A DNA stretch of 48,468 nucleotides. Origin: Campylobacterota bacterium (GTDB taxonomy: Bacteria > Campylobacterota > Campylobacteria > Campylobacterales > Sulfurimonadaceae). A program made the position numbers and the translations under genes. Location: positions 1 through 48,468 of the forward strand of contig VCAY01000007.1 of assembly GCA_013607635.1 (NCBI GenBank), written 5' to 3'. Under the pieces are notes generated by a model, which saw only the letters and a list, made by a program, of their open reading frames with translations, did no database searches and was not told the DNA's origin. Positions 9,128-17,789 of this stretch are shown here, piece after piece (position 1 is the stretch's first letter; each line of letters starts with the position of its first letter).

Positions 9128-9870
9128 GACTCAGTCCTTAGTTTTTTGACCTCTAAAAAGTAGCTGTGCCCAAGATAGATCACATAAAATACGGTCGCAA
9201 AAAAGATCACAAACGGGATGAGTGACAAAAGATAAAGCACAAGTGTTTTGAGACGTAAAGTGTTGCCGTGTAAGAGTTTGATCTGTATCGCTTCCTCTTT
9301 GGTGCAGATATTTGATGCTACATCATAGGTTAACATTTTGTGAAAGAAGTAGTAAAGTGGAAAGTTAAATGCAATGATGTTGATAATAGGAATAAAATAA
9401 AGGGGTATAAAAACGATAAATAGCACCAGCATAATCAGCACCCATTTTATCATCAAAAAGATCCCCTCAAAAAGGTTTGAGTATCTTATCATTGCGACAT
9501 CTTGGTAATCTCTTTTTTGTATCTCTTTAAGGATGAGATGGGTCATAAACCCCATCACAATGAGTGCCACAAAGATCGAAACATAGAGCATCAAAAGTGA
9601 CCCGATGGTGTAGACTAGAAAAGTTGCTATCCATGAGGTAAGGGCACTGTTGGCTAGAAACTTGATGATCGCCGTATTTTGTAAAGTGGCACTCAAGGTG
9701 TCGGTATGCGCCATATCACTAAGATGCTCAAGTCCGATACCTGCAAGGATAAAAAAGAGTATGTAGATGATAAGCATACTTAAGATAAACGGCAGCAGTG
9801 AATACTGCAACATCTTTGGTGTAAAAAGGTCTTGAAAACTGCGTGATAAGATACTTGCTTCGTTATTCAT
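9124..9870 (-). CDS. EI24-domain (CysZ-like) integral membrane protein
   Basis: 248-residue membrane protein with the EI24 pattern: an amphipathic N-terminus (SILSRSFQDLFTPKMLQ), a hydrophobic helix at about 22-45, and further membrane pairs in the middle and C-terminal parts. CysZ, the E. coli member, takes up sulfate, but this gene sits at the end of a cell-wall operon rather than with cys genes, so I do not transfer that function. ATG at 9870, 10 bp after the flavoprotein stop; last gene of the dapC operon. Confidence 0.8.
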   Translation of the reverse strand: MNNEASILSRSFQDLFTPKMLQYSLLPFILSMLIIYILFFILAGIGLEHLSDMAHTDTLSATLQNTAIIKFLANSALTSWIATFLVYTIGSLLMLYVSIFVALIVMGFMTHLILKEIQKRDYQDVAMIRYSNLFEGIFLMIKWVLIMLVLFIVFIPLYFIPIINIIAFNFPLYYFFHKMLTYDVASNICTKEEAIQIKLLHGNTLRLKTLVLYLLSLIPFVIFFATVFYVIYLGHSYFLEVKKLRTES

Positions 9871-9880
9871 TGAGAGATTC

Positions 9881-11101
9881 TTATTTTTTTGATTGCGTTT
9901 TAACCTGTAGCTGGGTAGAACAATTATAGCTTATAATATCTTTTGCTGCAAGGTATCCACTAGCCCATGCAAAAGCAAAGTTGTACCCACCTCGCCTGCC
10001 AACAACATCTAAAACCTCGCCGATAAAGTAGATGTTTGGCTGGAGTTTTGAGGCAAATGTTTTTGGATTTATTTGTGTGGTATCAACACCACCCCCACTT
10101 ACTTCAGCGTGGCGAAATCCGTGTGTGTCGCTGACTTCAAATTTCCATTGTGTGATACGGTTGGCGATCTTTTTGGTTAGTTTCGTATCGCATGTTGTCT
10201 GTGTAGGACTTAGGTTCAAAGAGAGTAAAACGGCTTGTGTGATCTTTAGTGGCAGGAGGTTGTGAATAATATCAAAAAGTGTTAGCGATGGGTTGTTTTT
10301 TGATGTATTGAGTAAAAAAACTGCTATTTGCTGCGTAGTCATTTTTGGTAAAAGATTAAGTACAATATCGACTGCTTGGGCATTTAAAAGTGCTACGCTT
10401 GCCGTTTGTGAGATATCTAAAATAGCAAAACCGGAAACGCCGTAATCGCTAAAGAGGATATCACCGCTGATTGTTTGCTCTTTTATGCCGTTGATATGCA
10501 GTGAAACCTCACCTTCAACTTTTGCACCACTCATCTTTTTGGGGTAGGGGGAGTCAAGCTCAAGCTGCACTAAAGATGGATAGGTTGGGATGATATTGTG
10601 CCCCAACTCTTTGGCAAATTTGTACCCATCATCGCATCCACCAAGATGGCTTGCTGTTTCACTTCCTGTTGCAACCACAACGGCATCGTAATTTTTTAGT
10701 TCACTCAAAGAGTTGACTTTATGTTCGGTGATGAGGTTTGCTCCAAAGTTTTTTGCACTTTGTACTAAGATATTGGCAACCGATTTTGCTTCGTTACTTA
10801 GTGGATAAGCACGACCATCTTCTAGTGCAGTAAGGGGCAGTCCAAGTGTAAGCATCATTTTTTCAAACGCTTTAAAGTTAAAAGTTTTGATCGCATACTC
10901 CACAAAATTTGGGTTTTGTGAGAAAAAGTCGGCTGCATCTAACGATGTGTTGGAGATGTTACAGCGTCCATTGCCTGAGACAAGAATCTTTTTGGCGGGT
11001 TTGTTATTTTGCTCGTACAGATCAACTTCCACACCACTTTTTGCACACTCAATCGCACATAAAAGCCCGCTTGCTCCTGCTCCAATGATCGCTACTTTCA
11101 T
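9881..11101 (-). CDS. HI0933/BaiN-family FAD-dependent oxidoreductase
   Basis: 406-residue flavoprotein. The N-terminal dinucleotide-binding motif GAGASGLL (residues 7-14), the acidic end of strand 2 (DLYEQ), the family hallmark KKILVSGNGRCN near 38-49 and the C-terminal GEVLDVVGRRGGYN are all present, as in the HI0933 family. Members bind FAD and use NAD(P)H; the physiological substrate is unknown for most. The ATG at 11101 follows the mutS2 stop without a gap, so translation is probably coupled. Confidence 0.9.
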   Translation of the reverse strand: MKVAIIGAGASGLLCAIECAKSGVEVDLYEQNNKPAKKILVSGNGRCNISNTSLDAADFFSQNPNFVEYAIKTFNFKAFEKMMLTLGLPLTALEDGRAYPLSNEAKSVANILVQSAKNFGANLITEHKVNSLSELKNYDAVVVATGSETASHLGGCDDGYKFAKELGHNIIPTYPSLVQLELDSPYPKKMSGAKVEGEVSLHINGIKEQTISGDILFSDYGVSGFAILDISQTASVALLNAQAVDIVLNLLPKMTTQQIAVFLLNTSKNNPSLTLFDIIHNLLPLKITQAVLLSLNLSPTQTTCDTKLTKKIANRITQWKFEVSDTHGFRHAEVSGGGVDTTQINPKTFASKLQPNIYFIGEVLDVVGRRGGYNFAFAWASGYLAAKDIISYNCSTQLQVKTQSKK

Positions 11102-13303
11102 CTATAAAGAGACCACTTTTGCACCAAAGCCACCTCTATGAGCCGGTGCATCTTCAAATTTTTTCACCCTTGGGTGGTGTTTTAAAAACTCTTTGACAGC
11201 ATGGGAGAGCTTGCCTGTACCGATGCCATGATACACCAACACTTCATCCCATCCGTTGATAAGCGCATCGTTAAGAAACTTATCAAGCACTTCACATGCT
11301 TCTTCACTTCGCATACCATGAAGATCGCACTTTAATCCCGCTTTTTTCTCAACATTTAAGTGCACATCGGTTCTTGGTTTTGGTTTGACGATTTTGGTGG
11401 GTTTGAGGTGTTTGGTTTTAACTCGCACTTTCATACCGTTGATCTCCACGATCGCCTCGTTTTTGCCTTTCATAGCGGTGATGATTCCACTTTGGGAGTG
11501 ATACTTCACTGCATCACCCACTTGAAACTCTATATCACGCACTATCTCGCTTTTTTGCTCGCGAGGGAGCTTTTGTTTTGCTTTGTTCATTGAGCGGTGG
11601 ATCTCTTTGGTATCTGTGCCTCGTGCAGCCTTTTTTGCCGCTTCGATCGCTTCGGCGTAGCTTTGTTTGAGTGCAGCTTTTTCCTGCTCGATCGTTACAT
11701 GTAACGCCTCTTTTGCCTCTTTGAGTGCGCGCTCTTTTTGGGCTAACTCTTCAAGTTTGGCATCAACTTGAGCGTGTTTTGCTTTGAGTTCCCGCTCAAG
11801 CTCACTACCCCGCTCAATGAGTAAAGAGAGTTTTTCGGAGTTGTCCCCATAAACTTTTTTTGCCTGTGCAACTAAAGTTGGGGCTATGCCGTATCTGCTT
11901 GCTGTCTCAAACGCATAACTTTTACCGATGATCCCTTGCAAAAACTCATAAGTGGGTTTACGCTGCTCTTCGTCGTAGATCGCAGCAAGCAAGGCCACAT
12001 CATCACGATCAGCCATAAGTGCAGCGAGGCGTTTATGATGTGTGGTGACGATGATCTTTTGCCCACGCTTGATGAGATCATCCAAGATCACTTTAAAAAG
12101 TGCTGCCGCTTCATCGCTATCGGTTCCAAGCTCTATCTCATCAACCCCGATGAGCGCATCTTTTTGTTTGAAAATCTGAACAAACTGCTGCATCCTACCT
12201 GCAAAAGTGGAGATATCGTTACTTACATTTTGGGGATCATCGATGATTGCATCGATCGATTTAAACGATCCTACATCACTTTTGCTATCATTGAGACGCA
12301 TTGGGATGATGTAGCGCGCCATCAGTGCTACAGCGAGTAAAGATTTCAGAAGCATCGTTTTACCACCGGCGTTGACACCTGTGATCATGAGAATATTGTG
12401 TGTAAAATCAACACTGATAGGTTTGGCATGGTGCAGTGCAGGGTGGATGAAGTCTTTTAGAACTATATTTTTATGAGGTTTTGCCTTGATAATCTGTAAG
12501 TTTTTCGCCCGCGCAAACAACACACGCGCCTGATAGTGATCAAAGCGCTCAAACTCTTTGTCGATAAATTTTATAAAAGGTAGAAGTTGCTCAAGTGTAT
12601 GGGAGAACTCTTTGGCATAACTGTAAAAGATCGCTTGTCTCTCTTGCTTAACAAAGCGTATCTTCTCTTTGGTTTTTAGGATACTATCGGGGGCTACATA
12701 GAAAAACCCACCAGTGGAGCGTCCAACAACGGAGCCTTTTAAGACATGATTAAACCCTCCACGCACCAAAAGAGACTCTTCATTGTTGACAAAGTGGATT
12801 TGTGAGTCCACAAGATACCCTGAGAGTTTTTGGCTGTTGATGAGTCGTTTGAGTGATGAGGCAATTTCATGTTTATACTCTTTGATTCTTTGGGAGAGTC
12901 TAAAAAGCTCCTCATCAAGATTTTCTTCAAAATTGCCTTGTGAGTCAAAATATTTCTCTATCTCTGTAAAACTTTGCGGGATTTCGATTCTATCGACAAA
13001 TTCACCAATAATACACTCAAAGTTTTTGTTTTTAAGGTAGCGAAAATAGCGTACTATTTTGACTATCTCAAAGATCTGCTCAAAACTAAGTGCACCGTGT
13101 TTTTTAAGATGGTTTTGAACAGTGGTGAGATTAGCGATCTTTGGAGGTGCGTTAAATTCAAGTTTGTCAAGCGCTTTGATGTAGCGGTAATGCAACTCTT
13201 GATCCCCCTGCATATAAAGGGGAGTCTCTCTGGAGAAAAAATCTCTTAACTGATCGATGTGGTTGTAAAGATCAAGTTGTGTAAGGAGTTGCTCTATTTG
13301 CAC
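11102..13303 (-). CDS. mutS2: MutS2 ATPase with C-terminal Smr domain
   Basis: 733-residue MutS2. The ABC-type ATPase core shows Walker A GVNAGGKT (near residues 312-319), Walker B IGVDEIELGTDSDE and the switch VTTHHKRL. A long charged coiled coil follows (about 500-590), then a KOW-like segment and a C-terminal Smr nuclease domain with LHGMR and HGIGTGKL. It lacks the mismatch-recognition domain of MutS1. Family roles include suppressing recombination and resolving collided ribosomes. It starts with GTG at 13303, overlapping the upstream small gene by 10 bp. Confidence 0.96.
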   Translation of the reverse strand: MQIEQLLTQLDLYNHIDQLRDFFSRETPLYMQGDQELHYRYIKALDKLEFNAPPKIANLTTVQNHLKKHGALSFEQIFEIVKIVRYFRYLKNKNFECIIGEFVDRIEIPQSFTEIEKYFDSQGNFEENLDEELFRLSQRIKEYKHEIASSLKRLINSQKLSGYLVDSQIHFVNNEESLLVRGGFNHVLKGSVVGRSTGGFFYVAPDSILKTKEKIRFVKQERQAIFYSYAKEFSHTLEQLLPFIKFIDKEFERFDHYQARVLFARAKNLQIIKAKPHKNIVLKDFIHPALHHAKPISVDFTHNILMITGVNAGGKTMLLKSLLAVALMARYIIPMRLNDSKSDVGSFKSIDAIIDDPQNVSNDISTFAGRMQQFVQIFKQKDALIGVDEIELGTDSDEAAALFKVILDDLIKRGQKIIVTTHHKRLAALMADRDDVALLAAIYDEEQRKPTYEFLQGIIGKSYAFETASRYGIAPTLVAQAKKVYGDNSEKLSLLIERGSELERELKAKHAQVDAKLEELAQKERALKEAKEALHVTIEQEKAALKQSYAEAIEAAKKAARGTDTKEIHRSMNKAKQKLPREQKSEIVRDIEFQVGDAVKYHSQSGIITAMKGKNEAIVEINGMKVRVKTKHLKPTKIVKPKPRTDVHLNVEKKAGLKCDLHGMRSEEACEVLDKFLNDALINGWDEVLVYHGIGTGKLSHAVKEFLKHHPRVKKFEDAPAHRGGFGAKVVSL

Positions 13304-13623
13304 TGTGAGGCTCTCACCATCTGGGCGTAGTGTGGGGTGTTTTCTTTGCCTATAAAGGTTTGGGTGCCATCACTAAGATCATAAAAAGTGGCATTGATCT
13401 CGATGCCGTTACATCTAACGCTTTGACCCCGTTGGAATTTTTTGATAACTTCCAAAACACGTTGCTGTTCACTTAGGGCATAGTTGTTATACATTATGGC
13501 ACCACTAACGGCTATAAAGAAGGTGGAGCTAACGATGAGCTTTTGTGATTTTGTAAGCTCGGTAAAATAGTGAAGAGCTAAAAAAAGCAGCCCAACAACG
13601 ATGAGTCCAAAGATGTATGCCAC
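13294..13623 (-). CDS. Small membrane-anchored protein of unknown function
   Basis: 109 residues: two hydrophobic segments (about 1-20 and 27-46), then a soluble domain of some 60 residues, probably on the outer face of the inner membrane, with two cysteines (RCNG and the terminal SQCK) that could form a disulfide. GTG start at 13623 overlaps the murC stop by one base, and its end overlaps mutS2 by 10 bp, so it is embedded in the operon. I do not recognise the family; the tight position suggests it is a conserved gene and not chance. Confidence 0.75.
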   Translation of the reverse strand: MAYIFGLIVVGLLFLALHYFTELTKSQKLIVSSTFFIAVSGAIMYNNYALSEQQRVLEVIKKFQRGQSVRCNGIEINATFYDLSDGTQTFIGKENTPHYAQMVRASQCK

Positions 13624-14939
13624 TATGCGGTACCTCTGATCTGATAGGTGATATCTCCAGCACCAAAGCCGATGATAAGACCGTTGTCAAGTGTTTTTAA
13701 CTCTTGCTTGTCTTTGACAACCTTGATATGGTTGTTGGCTCTTTGTATTTTGTCTGCGAGTGTAAGGTTGTAACGCTCAAATTTATGTGCAAAGTCGATA
13801 TCTCTGGGTGTTTCACCTGCTGCCCAAACAGGTAAGATGATAAGCTCCTGCGCCCCTTCAAAACACTTAATAAACTCTTCAAGATTATCGATAGTGCGAG
13901 AGTATTTGTGTGGCTGCCAGATCGCTGTGATCTTCTCAAACCCTTTAAGCTGTGCATACTCTTTGACCGATTGGAATGTTGCTTTGATCTCTGTTGGGTG
14001 GTGCCCATAGTCATCGATGATCACACTGCCGTTACCTTTGCTGATGATATCGAAGCGTTTTTTGATCCCTTTGAAGTTTAAGAGATTTTTTCTGATACTC
14101 TCAATATCCATACTCTGGCTTGCTGCTAGGATCGCTAAAGAAGCATCGATGGCGATATGTTTGCCAAACCCCCAAACATCAAAGCTGCCTAGATCTTTGA
14201 GTTTAAATCTTGTGTGTGGCTCGTCGTTGATGAGAACAAATTCGATATCTTGAATATCTTTGCTAGGGTACAGCCATGAAGCATCGCTAAACTCATCTTG
14301 AAGGGTTGCTAGAAAAGGGTCTTCTGCATTGAGTATCTTGGAAGGTGCCAAGCGGATGAAAGTTTTGTACGACTCATAAAATCTGTCGTAGTTGTAGTCA
14401 TAGTACTCCATGTGTTCCGGCTCAGCATTGATAACGATCGCACAGTGGGGGTTGGAGTTGATAAAACTGCCGTCACTCTCATCTGCTTCAAAGATCATCG
14501 TATCGTTACTTGCATCGTAGCGCACATTGGAGCCAAACGCCTTGGACTCGGCACCAATGATTGCTGAGCCTTGCATGATCGAAGCGAGGATTGCTGTTGT
14601 GGTGCTTTTACCGTGTGCTCCTGCAACGGAGTAAACTTTTTTATCATTTAAGATCTTTAGCAGTGCTTCGCGTCGTGCCATCACTTCGATCTTTTTCTCT
14701 TTGGCTGCTACAACTTCTGGATTGTCAGGGCGGATAATAGCGGAGTGGATCACAAGATCTTGATCACTAATCGCATCAGCGCTATGTGGAACTGTGACTT
14801 TGATCCCCAGATCACGAAGTTTTTGTGCGATCACGGTATCTTTGATGTCTGAGCCACTTACCTCATGCCCTTGAAAGTGCATATATTGCGCCAAACCTGA
14901 GATCCCGATGCCGCCAATGCCGATAAAGTGTATCTTCAT
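13623..14939 (-). CDS. murC: UDP-N-acetylmuramate--L-alanine ligase
   Basis: Cytosolic Mur ligase that adds L-Ala to UDP-MurNAc, the first peptide step of peptidoglycan precursor synthesis; 438 residues. The N-terminal Rossmann part has GIGGIGISGLA (7-17) and SGSD, and the ATP loop is GAHGKSTTT (107-115; most members have GTHGKTTT). The central domain has EADESDGSF and the C-terminal domain ends with GAGDI. ATG at 14939 directly follows the preceding gene's stop. Upstream dapC supplies diaminopimelate for the same pathway. Confidence 0.97.
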   Translation of the reverse strand: MKIHFIGIGGIGISGLAQYMHFQGHEVSGSDIKDTVIAQKLRDLGIKVTVPHSADAISDQDLVIHSAIIRPDNPEVVAAKEKKIEVMARREALLKILNDKKVYSVAGAHGKSTTTAILASIMQGSAIIGAESKAFGSNVRYDASNDTMIFEADESDGSFINSNPHCAIVINAEPEHMEYYDYNYDRFYESYKTFIRLAPSKILNAEDPFLATLQDEFSDASWLYPSKDIQDIEFVLINDEPHTRFKLKDLGSFDVWGFGKHIAIDASLAILAASQSMDIESIRKNLLNFKGIKKRFDIISKGNGSVIIDDYGHHPTEIKATFQSVKEYAQLKGFEKITAIWQPHKYSRTIDNLEEFIKCFEGAQELIILPVWAAGETPRDIDFAHKFERYNLTLADKIQRANNHIKVVKDKQELKTLDNGLIIGFGAGDITYQIRGTA

Positions 14940-15446
14940 TTAGTTATCCCCCTTGCTTTGGGAGTCTTTGAGCAATTTTTGTGCCTCTTTTGTAAAAGCG
15001 TTGATATAAAAACTTTTTTGCTCTTGTGTCGTAGCTATATCGGCAATTTTTTCTAAAAATTGATCGAGACTCAAATCACTCTGTGCAGCTGCTTGGTGGA
15101 TCTGCATCGCATCAGAGAATTTTTTGTCGTTACTTAATCCTGAGAGTATCTCAAAAAGTGCCGCGGCATCTTTTTTCTGATCGGCATGGTAATGCTCGAT
15201 CGCATACTCATACAAAGCGCGAAGTGTTGCAAAATCCTGTACTTCACTTATATCAAATTGTGTTTTTGCTTCAAGGGTTTCTGTGAGTCTCTCAAGTGCG
15301 AGGTCCAAGATATTGGCATAATATCCATGTAGAGTCTCTTCATCAAACACTTCGTGTGCTTGTGACTCTAAAACATACAAAGATGCGATATCAGCCTCTT
15401 GTTGTGCTTTGAGCACCTTTGCTTTTAGCTCTTCTACTTTACTCAC
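14940..15446 (-). CDS. Unknown soluble helical protein between dapC and murC
   Basis: 168 residues, acidic, rich in Ala, Glu, Leu and Lys, without signal peptide or membrane helix; the pattern suggests an all-helical fold. No motif I can name. It starts with ATG at 15446, overlapping the end of dapC by 8 bp, and ends next to the murC start, so translation is probably coupled. A function linked to wall-precursor synthesis is suggested only by position. Confidence 0.8.
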   Translation of the reverse strand: MSKVEELKAKVLKAQQEADIASLYVLESQAHEVFDEETLHGYYANILDLALERLTETLEAKTQFDISEVQDFATLRALYEYAIEHYHADQKKDAAALFEILSGLSNDKKFSDAMQIHQAAAQSDLSLDQFLEKIADIATTQEQKSFYINAFTKEAQKLLKDSQSKGDN

Positions 15447-16578
15447 CTAAACACTCCTTGATGCGCATAAGCACCTCTTTTGTTTTGGTTGGGTTCTCTA
15501 CAAGTGCGATGCGAACATACCCAACACCCGGATTTTCACCCTTGTCATCATCTCTTGCCAAAAACTCCCCCGGAAGCACTTTGACATTGAACTCTTTATA
15601 GAGCTTTTTTGTAAAATCAAGCGCATCACCAACATAAAGCCAAATGTAAAAGGTTGCTTCTGGAATTGCAGTGCCTAGAATCTCTTTGGCGATCTCGAAG
15701 TTTTCTTTATAGATTTTTCGTGAACTCTCTACATGTGCTTCATCGCTCCAAGCAAGTGCAGCAGCGTGTTGCAGTGGTAGTGGAGAGGCAGCACCTATGT
15801 ATGTGCGGTATTGCATGTAGCTTTTTAAAATCTTTGCATCACCGGCGATAAATCCACTTCTAAGCCCAGGTGCGCTGGAGCGTTTGGAGATGGAGTTAAT
15901 CACTAAAATATTTTTATAATCATCATTGCCTACATGAAGTGATGCCTCAAGCAAAGAGGGGATTTTTGCATCGGTATAGATTTCGCTGTAGCACTCATCG
16001 TTGAGTAGTACAAAGTTGTGTTTGAGTGCCAACTCTACCCACTGTGAAAGCTCATCGAGTGTGAGCGTTGCGCTTGTAGGGTTGTTGGGAAAGTTTAAAA
16101 TCACAAGATCACATTTACTTAAGATATTTTCATCTATCGTTGGTTTAAAATTATTCTCTTTGGTAAGGTTGAGGTGATAAACTTTAGAGTTTGTCGCAAT
16201 CGCCGCACCTTCATAGATCTGATAAAAAGGGTTTGTGTATGCCATCACACTTTGTGGTTTGTCGCTAAGTAAAAACTGCGGAAAGTTAAAAAGCACTTCG
16301 CGTGTTCCAAAAGTTGGGATGATCTGCTCATTTGAGAGTGTGACCCCAAAGCGTGATGCAACAAAATCTCGCATCGCTTTGCGCAGTATCTCTTCGCCGC
16401 CTGTTTTTGGGTACTTTTTAAGCAGTGGTGCGTTGTCACAGAGTGCTTTTTGGATAAACTCCGGTGTATCAAACTGGGGTTCACCGATCGTTAAAGCGGA
16501 TGGCTCGTAAGCATTGTTTGGTATAATGCCCTGTAGTAGATTATTCAGTTTTTCAAATGGGTACGGTTCAAAATTCAT
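15439..16578 (-). CDS. dapC: PLP aminotransferase, probable succinyldiaminopimelate transaminase
   Basis: Fold-type I, class I/II aminotransferase, 379 residues. Visible: NPFYQIYEG (substrate-side Tyr, 116-124), FPNNPTSA (163-170), the cofactor Asp/Tyr in NDECYSE, and the PLP lysine Lys232 in NSISKRSSAPGLRSGF. In Campylobacterota this type is annotated as DapC of the lysine/diaminopimelate pathway, and murC in the same operon fits that. An aspartate/aromatic aminotransferase cannot be excluded. It is the first gene of the operon; ATG at 16578 lies 6 nt after a TATAAT box and has no Shine-Dalgarno sequence. Confidence 0.9.
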   Translation of the reverse strand: MNFEPYPFEKLNNLLQGIIPNNAYEPSALTIGEPQFDTPEFIQKALCDNAPLLKKYPKTGGEEILRKAMRDFVASRFGVTLSNEQIIPTFGTREVLFNFPQFLLSDKPQSVMAYTNPFYQIYEGAAIATNSKVYHLNLTKENNFKPTIDENILSKCDLVILNFPNNPTSATLTLDELSQWVELALKHNFVLLNDECYSEIYTDAKIPSLLEASLHVGNDDYKNILVINSISKRSSAPGLRSGFIAGDAKILKSYMQYRTYIGAASPLPLQHAAALAWSDEAHVESSRKIYKENFEIAKEILGTAIPEATFYIWLYVGDALDFTKKLYKEFNVKVLPGEFLARDDDKGENPGVGYVRIALVENPTKTKEVLMRIKECLGE

Positions 16579-16584
16579 ATCGCG

Positions 16585-16590
16585 ATTATA
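16585..16590 (-). promoter_or_regulatory. -10 box directly before dapC (putative leaderless start)
   Basis: TATAAT on the minus strand, then ATCGCG on the plus strand (CGCGAT on the minus) and the dapC ATG. The 6-nt spacing places the transcript start on the start codon. It would drive the dapC to EI24-gene operon. Confidence 0.5.
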
Positions 16591-16636
16591 GCGAAATTAC
16601 ATAAACAATTTAAGTTTGGTGTATCAATAATATCTG

Positions 16637-16642
16637 TATAAT
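16637..16642 (+). promoter_or_regulatory. -10 box for the cytochrome c lipoprotein gene
   Basis: TATAAT preceded by CTG. Followed by a conventional leader with AAGGAG at 16658-16663 and ATG at 16669. It is divergent from the dapC promoter, about 50 bp away. Confidence 0.5.
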
Positions 16643-16668
16643 CAAACGAATCATTCCAAGGAGCAACA

Positions 16669-17196
16669 ATGAATAAAATTGTTTTATCGACAGTAGTAGC
16701 ACTATTTTTACTAGGGTGTAGCGAAAATAAGCAAGAGAGTACAGTAGAGCAAGAAACTGCACCTGTAGCAAAACAGGAAGTCACCCAGAGTGAAACAAAA
16801 GTACAACCACAAAAGCCTGTCACTAAAGAAAAAGAGACTGTACAAGAAGAAGTAAAACAAGTCAAGATTACAAAGCCCGTTAAAAAAGAGGTAGAAGTTG
16901 TCAAGAAAGAGATGAAGCAAGAAGTTACAAAAGTGGTGCAAGAGCTAAAACCTGCAATCAATGGTGCCAAACTTTTTAGTAAATGTGTTGCATGCCATGG
17001 TGCAAATGCTGAGAAAAAAGCTTTAAATAAGTCTCATGTTATTAGAGGATGGAGTGAAGAAAAAATTATGACAGCATTTCACGGTTACAAAGCTGGTACT
17101 TATGGTAGCACTATGAAGGGTGTCATGAAAGCGCAGATAGCTAATTTTAACGAAGAGGAATTAAAGGCTTTGGCTAAACATATTTCAAAGCTATAA
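16669..17196 (+). CDS. Lipid-anchored c-type cytochrome with charged tether
   Basis: 175 residues. A short signal with lipobox LFLLGC (Cys17) predicts a lipoprotein. Residues 18-95 are a Lys/Glu/Val/Pro-rich, low-complexity linker. A single small cytochrome domain follows: CVACH at 106-110 binds haem, and Met149 or Met153 (STMKGVM) is the likely sixth ligand. The domain looks like the c553 type used by Campylobacterota as a periplasmic electron carrier. I infer a carrier tethered to a membrane by a long flexible leash, able to reach between complexes. Strong AAGGAG site 6 nt before the ATG. Its redox partner cannot be seen here. Confidence 0.88.
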   Translation: MNKIVLSTVVALFLLGCSENKQESTVEQETAPVAKQEVTQSETKVQPQKPVTKEKETVQEEVKQVKITKPVKKEVEVVKKEMKQEVTKVVQELKPAINGAKLFSKCVACHGANAEKKALNKSHVIRGWSEEKIMTAFHGYKAGTYGSTMKGVMKAQIANFNEEELKALAKHISKL

Positions 17197-17243
17197 TTCA
17201 AGTTTTACCGCTACAATTTTCTAAAAAATTATACGGAAAAGAG

Positions 17244-17447
17244 ATGATGACATTAGTGATAAACGGTGAAACAAAAGAGTTCCAAAAGGGACTCACACTT
17301 TTAGATGTGTTAAAAGAGCTTTGCCTTGAAGATAAAGTGATGGCTGCTGCTGTGAATATGCAGATTGTAAAACAAGACACTTGGAACTCTTACGAGCTAA
17401 AAGATGGCGATAAACTAGAATTGCTCGATTTTGTCGGTGGTGGTTGA
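17244..17447 (+). CDS. thiS: Sulfur carrier protein ThiS
   Basis: 67-residue ubiquitin-fold protein that carries thiocarboxylate sulfur for the thiazole half of thiamine. It begins VINGETKEF, has the family's hydrophobic core and DGDKLELL turn, and ends in the required di-glycine tail (FVGGG). GGAAAAGAG lies just before two ATGs (17244, 17247); either may be used. thiG, thiF and thiH are not next to it. The last 33 bp overlap acpS, which is read from the other strand. Confidence 0.9.
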   Translation: MMTLVINGETKEFQKGLTLLDVLKELCLEDKVMAAAVNMQIVKQDTWNSYELKDGDKLELLDFVGGG

Positions 17448-17789
17448 TTGCAGAGCTACAACACCGATGGCATACTCTCCATCATGAGTGATAGAAAGAG
17501 AAGCATCTTCGATGTTAAACTTTTGCACAAGCTTTTGTGAAAAAGAGAGTTTTGGTGCTCCTTTTGGTGTTTTGTATATTTTAATATCAAAAAAAGAGCA
17601 CTCACTCCCGATGCCACAACCAAGAGCTTTGGCGACTGCTTCTTTGGTTGCCCAAAATCCAGCAGCTGTTTGTTCGTTTTTAACAAGCTCTATCTCTTCG
17701 GGGTGTAAAAACCTCTGTAAAGCCTTTTTCCCAAACCGCTCCATCATCTGAGCGATTCTTGAGATTTTTACAAGATCAACTCCAAGCAT
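17415..17789 (-). CDS. acpS: Holo-[acyl-carrier-protein] synthase
   Basis: 124 residues. It transfers 4'-phosphopantetheine from CoA to acyl carrier protein. The family signatures GVDLVKISRI with the Mg-binding Asp5, the RFLHPEE segment, WATKEAVAKALG with Glu50, and SITHDGEYA near the C-terminus are present. It follows fliL, whose stop overlaps the acpS ATG at 17789. Its 3' end overlaps thiS. Confidence 0.95.
   Translation of the reverse strand: MLGVDLVKISRIAQMMERFGKKALQRFLHPEEIELVKNEQTAAGFWATKEAVAKALGCGIGSECSFFDIKIYKTPKGAPKLSFSQKLVQKFNIEDASLSITHDGEYAIGVVALQSTTTDKIEQF

Noticed and set aside
16600-16970. 131-codon Ser/Thr/Cys-rich frame opposite the cytochrome gene
   Set aside because: Reverse reading of the Lys/Glu/Val-rich linker produces such a frame; it overlaps the dapC promoter and has no start signal.
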